Below are positions 33,882-34,796 of a DNA stretch of 34,796 nucleotides, piece after piece. The stretch is taken from NCBI GenBank assembly GCA_016183615.1, contig JACPEG010000059.1, forward strand, positions 1-34,796, in the 5' to 3' direction. Position numbers and translations under genes: made by a program. The notes beneath the pieces were generated by a model. The model worked only from the letters and a program-made list of their open reading frames with translations, made no database searches and was not told the DNA's origin. Source of the DNA: Betaproteobacteria bacterium. GTDB taxonomy: Bacteria; Pseudomonadota; Gammaproteobacteria; Burkholderiales; UBA6910. How positions within the stretch are numbered: position 1 is the first letter of the stretch; the number at the start of each line of letters is the position of its first letter.

Positions 33882-34427
33882 ATGACCCAACAACCAAGCA
33901 GCGAATCCCTTGTGATTACCGCTTCGGGCGAAGACCGCATCGGCCTCGTCGAGAAGTTCTCCGCGCGCATCACCGACGCCGGCTGCAACATCGAGGAATC
34001 GCGCATGGCGGTGCTCGGCGGCCAGTTCGCCCTCGTCATGCGCGTCGCCGGCGCCTGGAGCGCGCTGTCCAAGCTCGAAGGCCAGCTCGCATCCGCCGGG
34101 CGCGAACTGGGGCTCTCCATCGTCCACACCCGGACCCGGGAAAAGGCGCGCACCGCGGCGGCCATTCCCTACCACGTGGACGTGGTCGCCCTCGACCACC
34201 CCGGCATCGTCCACAGCCTGGCGAGCTTTTTTTCCAAGCGCGGCATCAGCATCGAGGAGATGCAGACCGACACCTACCCCGCGCCCCACACCGGCACGCC
34301 CATGTTCTCGGTGGGCATGACCGTGGCCGTCCCCGCCGACGTCCACATCCCGACCCTGCGCGGGGACTTCCTCGCCTACTGCGACGATCTGAATCTCGAT
34401 GCGACGTTGGAGCCGGCGCGGGGGTAG
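33882..34427 (+). CDS. gcvR: GcvR-like double-ACT-domain protein
   Basis: This 181-residue protein has two ACT domains. The first starts LVITASGEDRIGLVEKFSARITDAGCNIEESRMAVLGG, and the second starts VDVVALDHPGIVHSLASFFSKRGISIEEMQTDT. This is the layout of the glycine cleavage system regulator GcvR, which in E. coli works with GcvA to repress gcvTHP when glycine is low. There is no DNA-binding domain, as expected, so it acts through a protein partner. No gcv genes are in the window, so the target is inferred from family only. Relatives in betaproteobacteria may have other amino-acid-sensing roles. Start at 33882 supported by GGAGGA; upstream in-frame codons are repeat sequence. Confidence 0.85.
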   Translation: MTQQPSSESLVITASGEDRIGLVEKFSARITDAGCNIEESRMAVLGGQFALVMRVAGAWSALSKLEGQLASAGRELGLSIVHTRTREKARTAAAIPYHVDVVALDHPGIVHSLASFFSKRGISIEEMQTDTYPAPHTGTPMFSVGMTVAVPADVHIPTLRGDFLAYCDDLNLDATLEPARG

Positions 34428-34443
34428 GCTGCCGGGGCGACGA

Positions 34444-34554
34444 GTGAAAACCCTCAAGCAATTCGCCGCGAAACCGGACACGGTTCCGACGAGCACTTCC
34501 TGGTATCTGGCGGACTTGGGGGAAGCCCGGGGTGGCTTGTCGGAAAGGGGGTAA
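34444..34554 (+). pseudogene. Truncated Fic-family N-terminus
   Basis: The open frame from GTG 34444 to TAA 34552-34554 reads KTLKQFAAKPDTVPTSTSWY followed by LADLGEARG. That closely resembles the N-terminal segment of Fic-domain proteins (KTF...IPTATSWYLADLAEARGKQ). After LADLGEARG the similarity ends and a stop follows. The catalytic HPFxxGNGR core is absent from the window. It is best read as the broken remnant of a Fic gene, cut at or just after codon 30. Confidence 0.65.
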
Positions 34555-34562
34555 TTGCGATG

Positions 34563-34586
34563 AAAGAGGGTAATAAAGAGGGTAAT
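34563..34586 (+). repeat. Perfect 12-base tandem duplication
   Basis: AAAGAGGGTAAT occurs twice back to back (34563-34574 and 34575-34586), preceded by a related GGGGGTAAT at 34547-34555. It lies at the point where the Fic similarity breaks, so it could mark a rearrangement junction. Regulatory use is not shown. Confidence 0.6.
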
Positions 34587-34707
34587 ATCACCCCGCGTGA
34601 TCGGCAGGATAGTCCGTGCGAATTGCAGAGTTACAATGGCGCACGTGCGTCGAAACGGCACTGTCCCGCCGTTAGTTGAAACTGGGGTGGCGGTGTCAGT
34701 CATGATG

Positions 34708-34796
34708 TTACGCGGCTTTCCTGATTTGATCAGCGCTCGATCCGCGCAATGCCGTCTCCAGGATCCACAACTGGGCGTGGCCCTGGATGCGGCGGA
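34708..34796 (-). CDS. C-terminal end of an unidentified gene, cut by the window
   Basis: From the window edge, 28 codons are open on the minus strand (RRIQGHAQLWILETALRGSS then ADQIRKAA) to a TAA at 34708-34710. The composition is protein-like and helix-forming, but it is too short to assign to a family. It would converge on the Fic remnant. Confidence 0.4.
   Translation of the reverse strand, partial: RRIQGHAQLWILETALRGSSADQIRKAA

Noticed and set aside
34560..34679. A 39-codon open frame with KEGN twice near the right edge
   Set aside because: The repeat of residues comes from the 12-base DNA duplication; there is no family resemblance and no convincing ribosome site.

Overview
The window is a GC-rich chromosomal segment of a proteobacterium, most likely a betaproteobacterium. 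This is inferred from the gene set: a phasin, a BktB-type thiolase, a GcvR-like double-ACT protein, a seven-iron FdxA, an AddAB-like recombination pair, and small conserved proteins of the DUF6494, DUF1059, EI24 and SAP types. Family resemblance was judged by eye, so no genus is offered. About 28 genes are supported, mostly housekeeping and storage functions. No rRNA, tRNA, CRISPR array, prophage or intact insertion sequence was seen.

Layout. Positions 1-950 hold a poorly coding left edge, a small SAP-type protein and an orphan antitoxin-like protein. From 1053 to 18897 lies a carbon-storage neighbourhood. Glycogen genes are glgA, glgB, glgC and two GH57 glucanotransferase/amylase genes, with pgi nearby. 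Polyhydroxyalkanoate-related genes are a phasin with a PhaR-like operator and a bktB-like thiolase. Between them sit a degenerate 6-phosphogluconate dehydrogenase relative, DUF6494, an EI24 membrane protein, a SelW-like protein, an EamA transporter and Hsp33. From 19107 to 24923 there is an envelope pair (GT83-like glycosyltransferase and M48 lipoprotein peptidase), then rpmE, a DUF1059 gene and the trxA-rho pair. From 25303 to 34427 are fdxA, an addB/addA-like pair overlapping by ATGA, an ABC exporter and a GcvR-like regulator. The right edge holds a broken Fic N-terminus and the end of an unidentified gene.

How the genes fit together. GlgC makes ADP-glucose, GlgA elongates and GlgB branches. 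The two GH57 enzymes probably remodel or degrade the glucan, and no phosphorylase or debranching enzyme is encoded here. Pgi links the hexose phosphates. The thiolase and phasin belong to the competing polyester store. TrxA, Hsp33 and the SelW-like protein share a redox theme but are not clustered.

The most unusual layer is the repeats. Several families of palindromic repeat carry the tetranucleotide GTAG at their edge, as in REP elements mobilised by RAYT proteins. In four genes the TAG of that tetranucleotide is the actual stop codon, and a fifth stop overlaps it by one base. A different repeat is inserted three times inside the addA-like gene, read once in each frame and open in all three. 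I see no clear new defence or biosynthetic system; the strongest novel signals are these repeat-gene boundaries, the degenerate dehydrogenase and the possible leaderless promoters.
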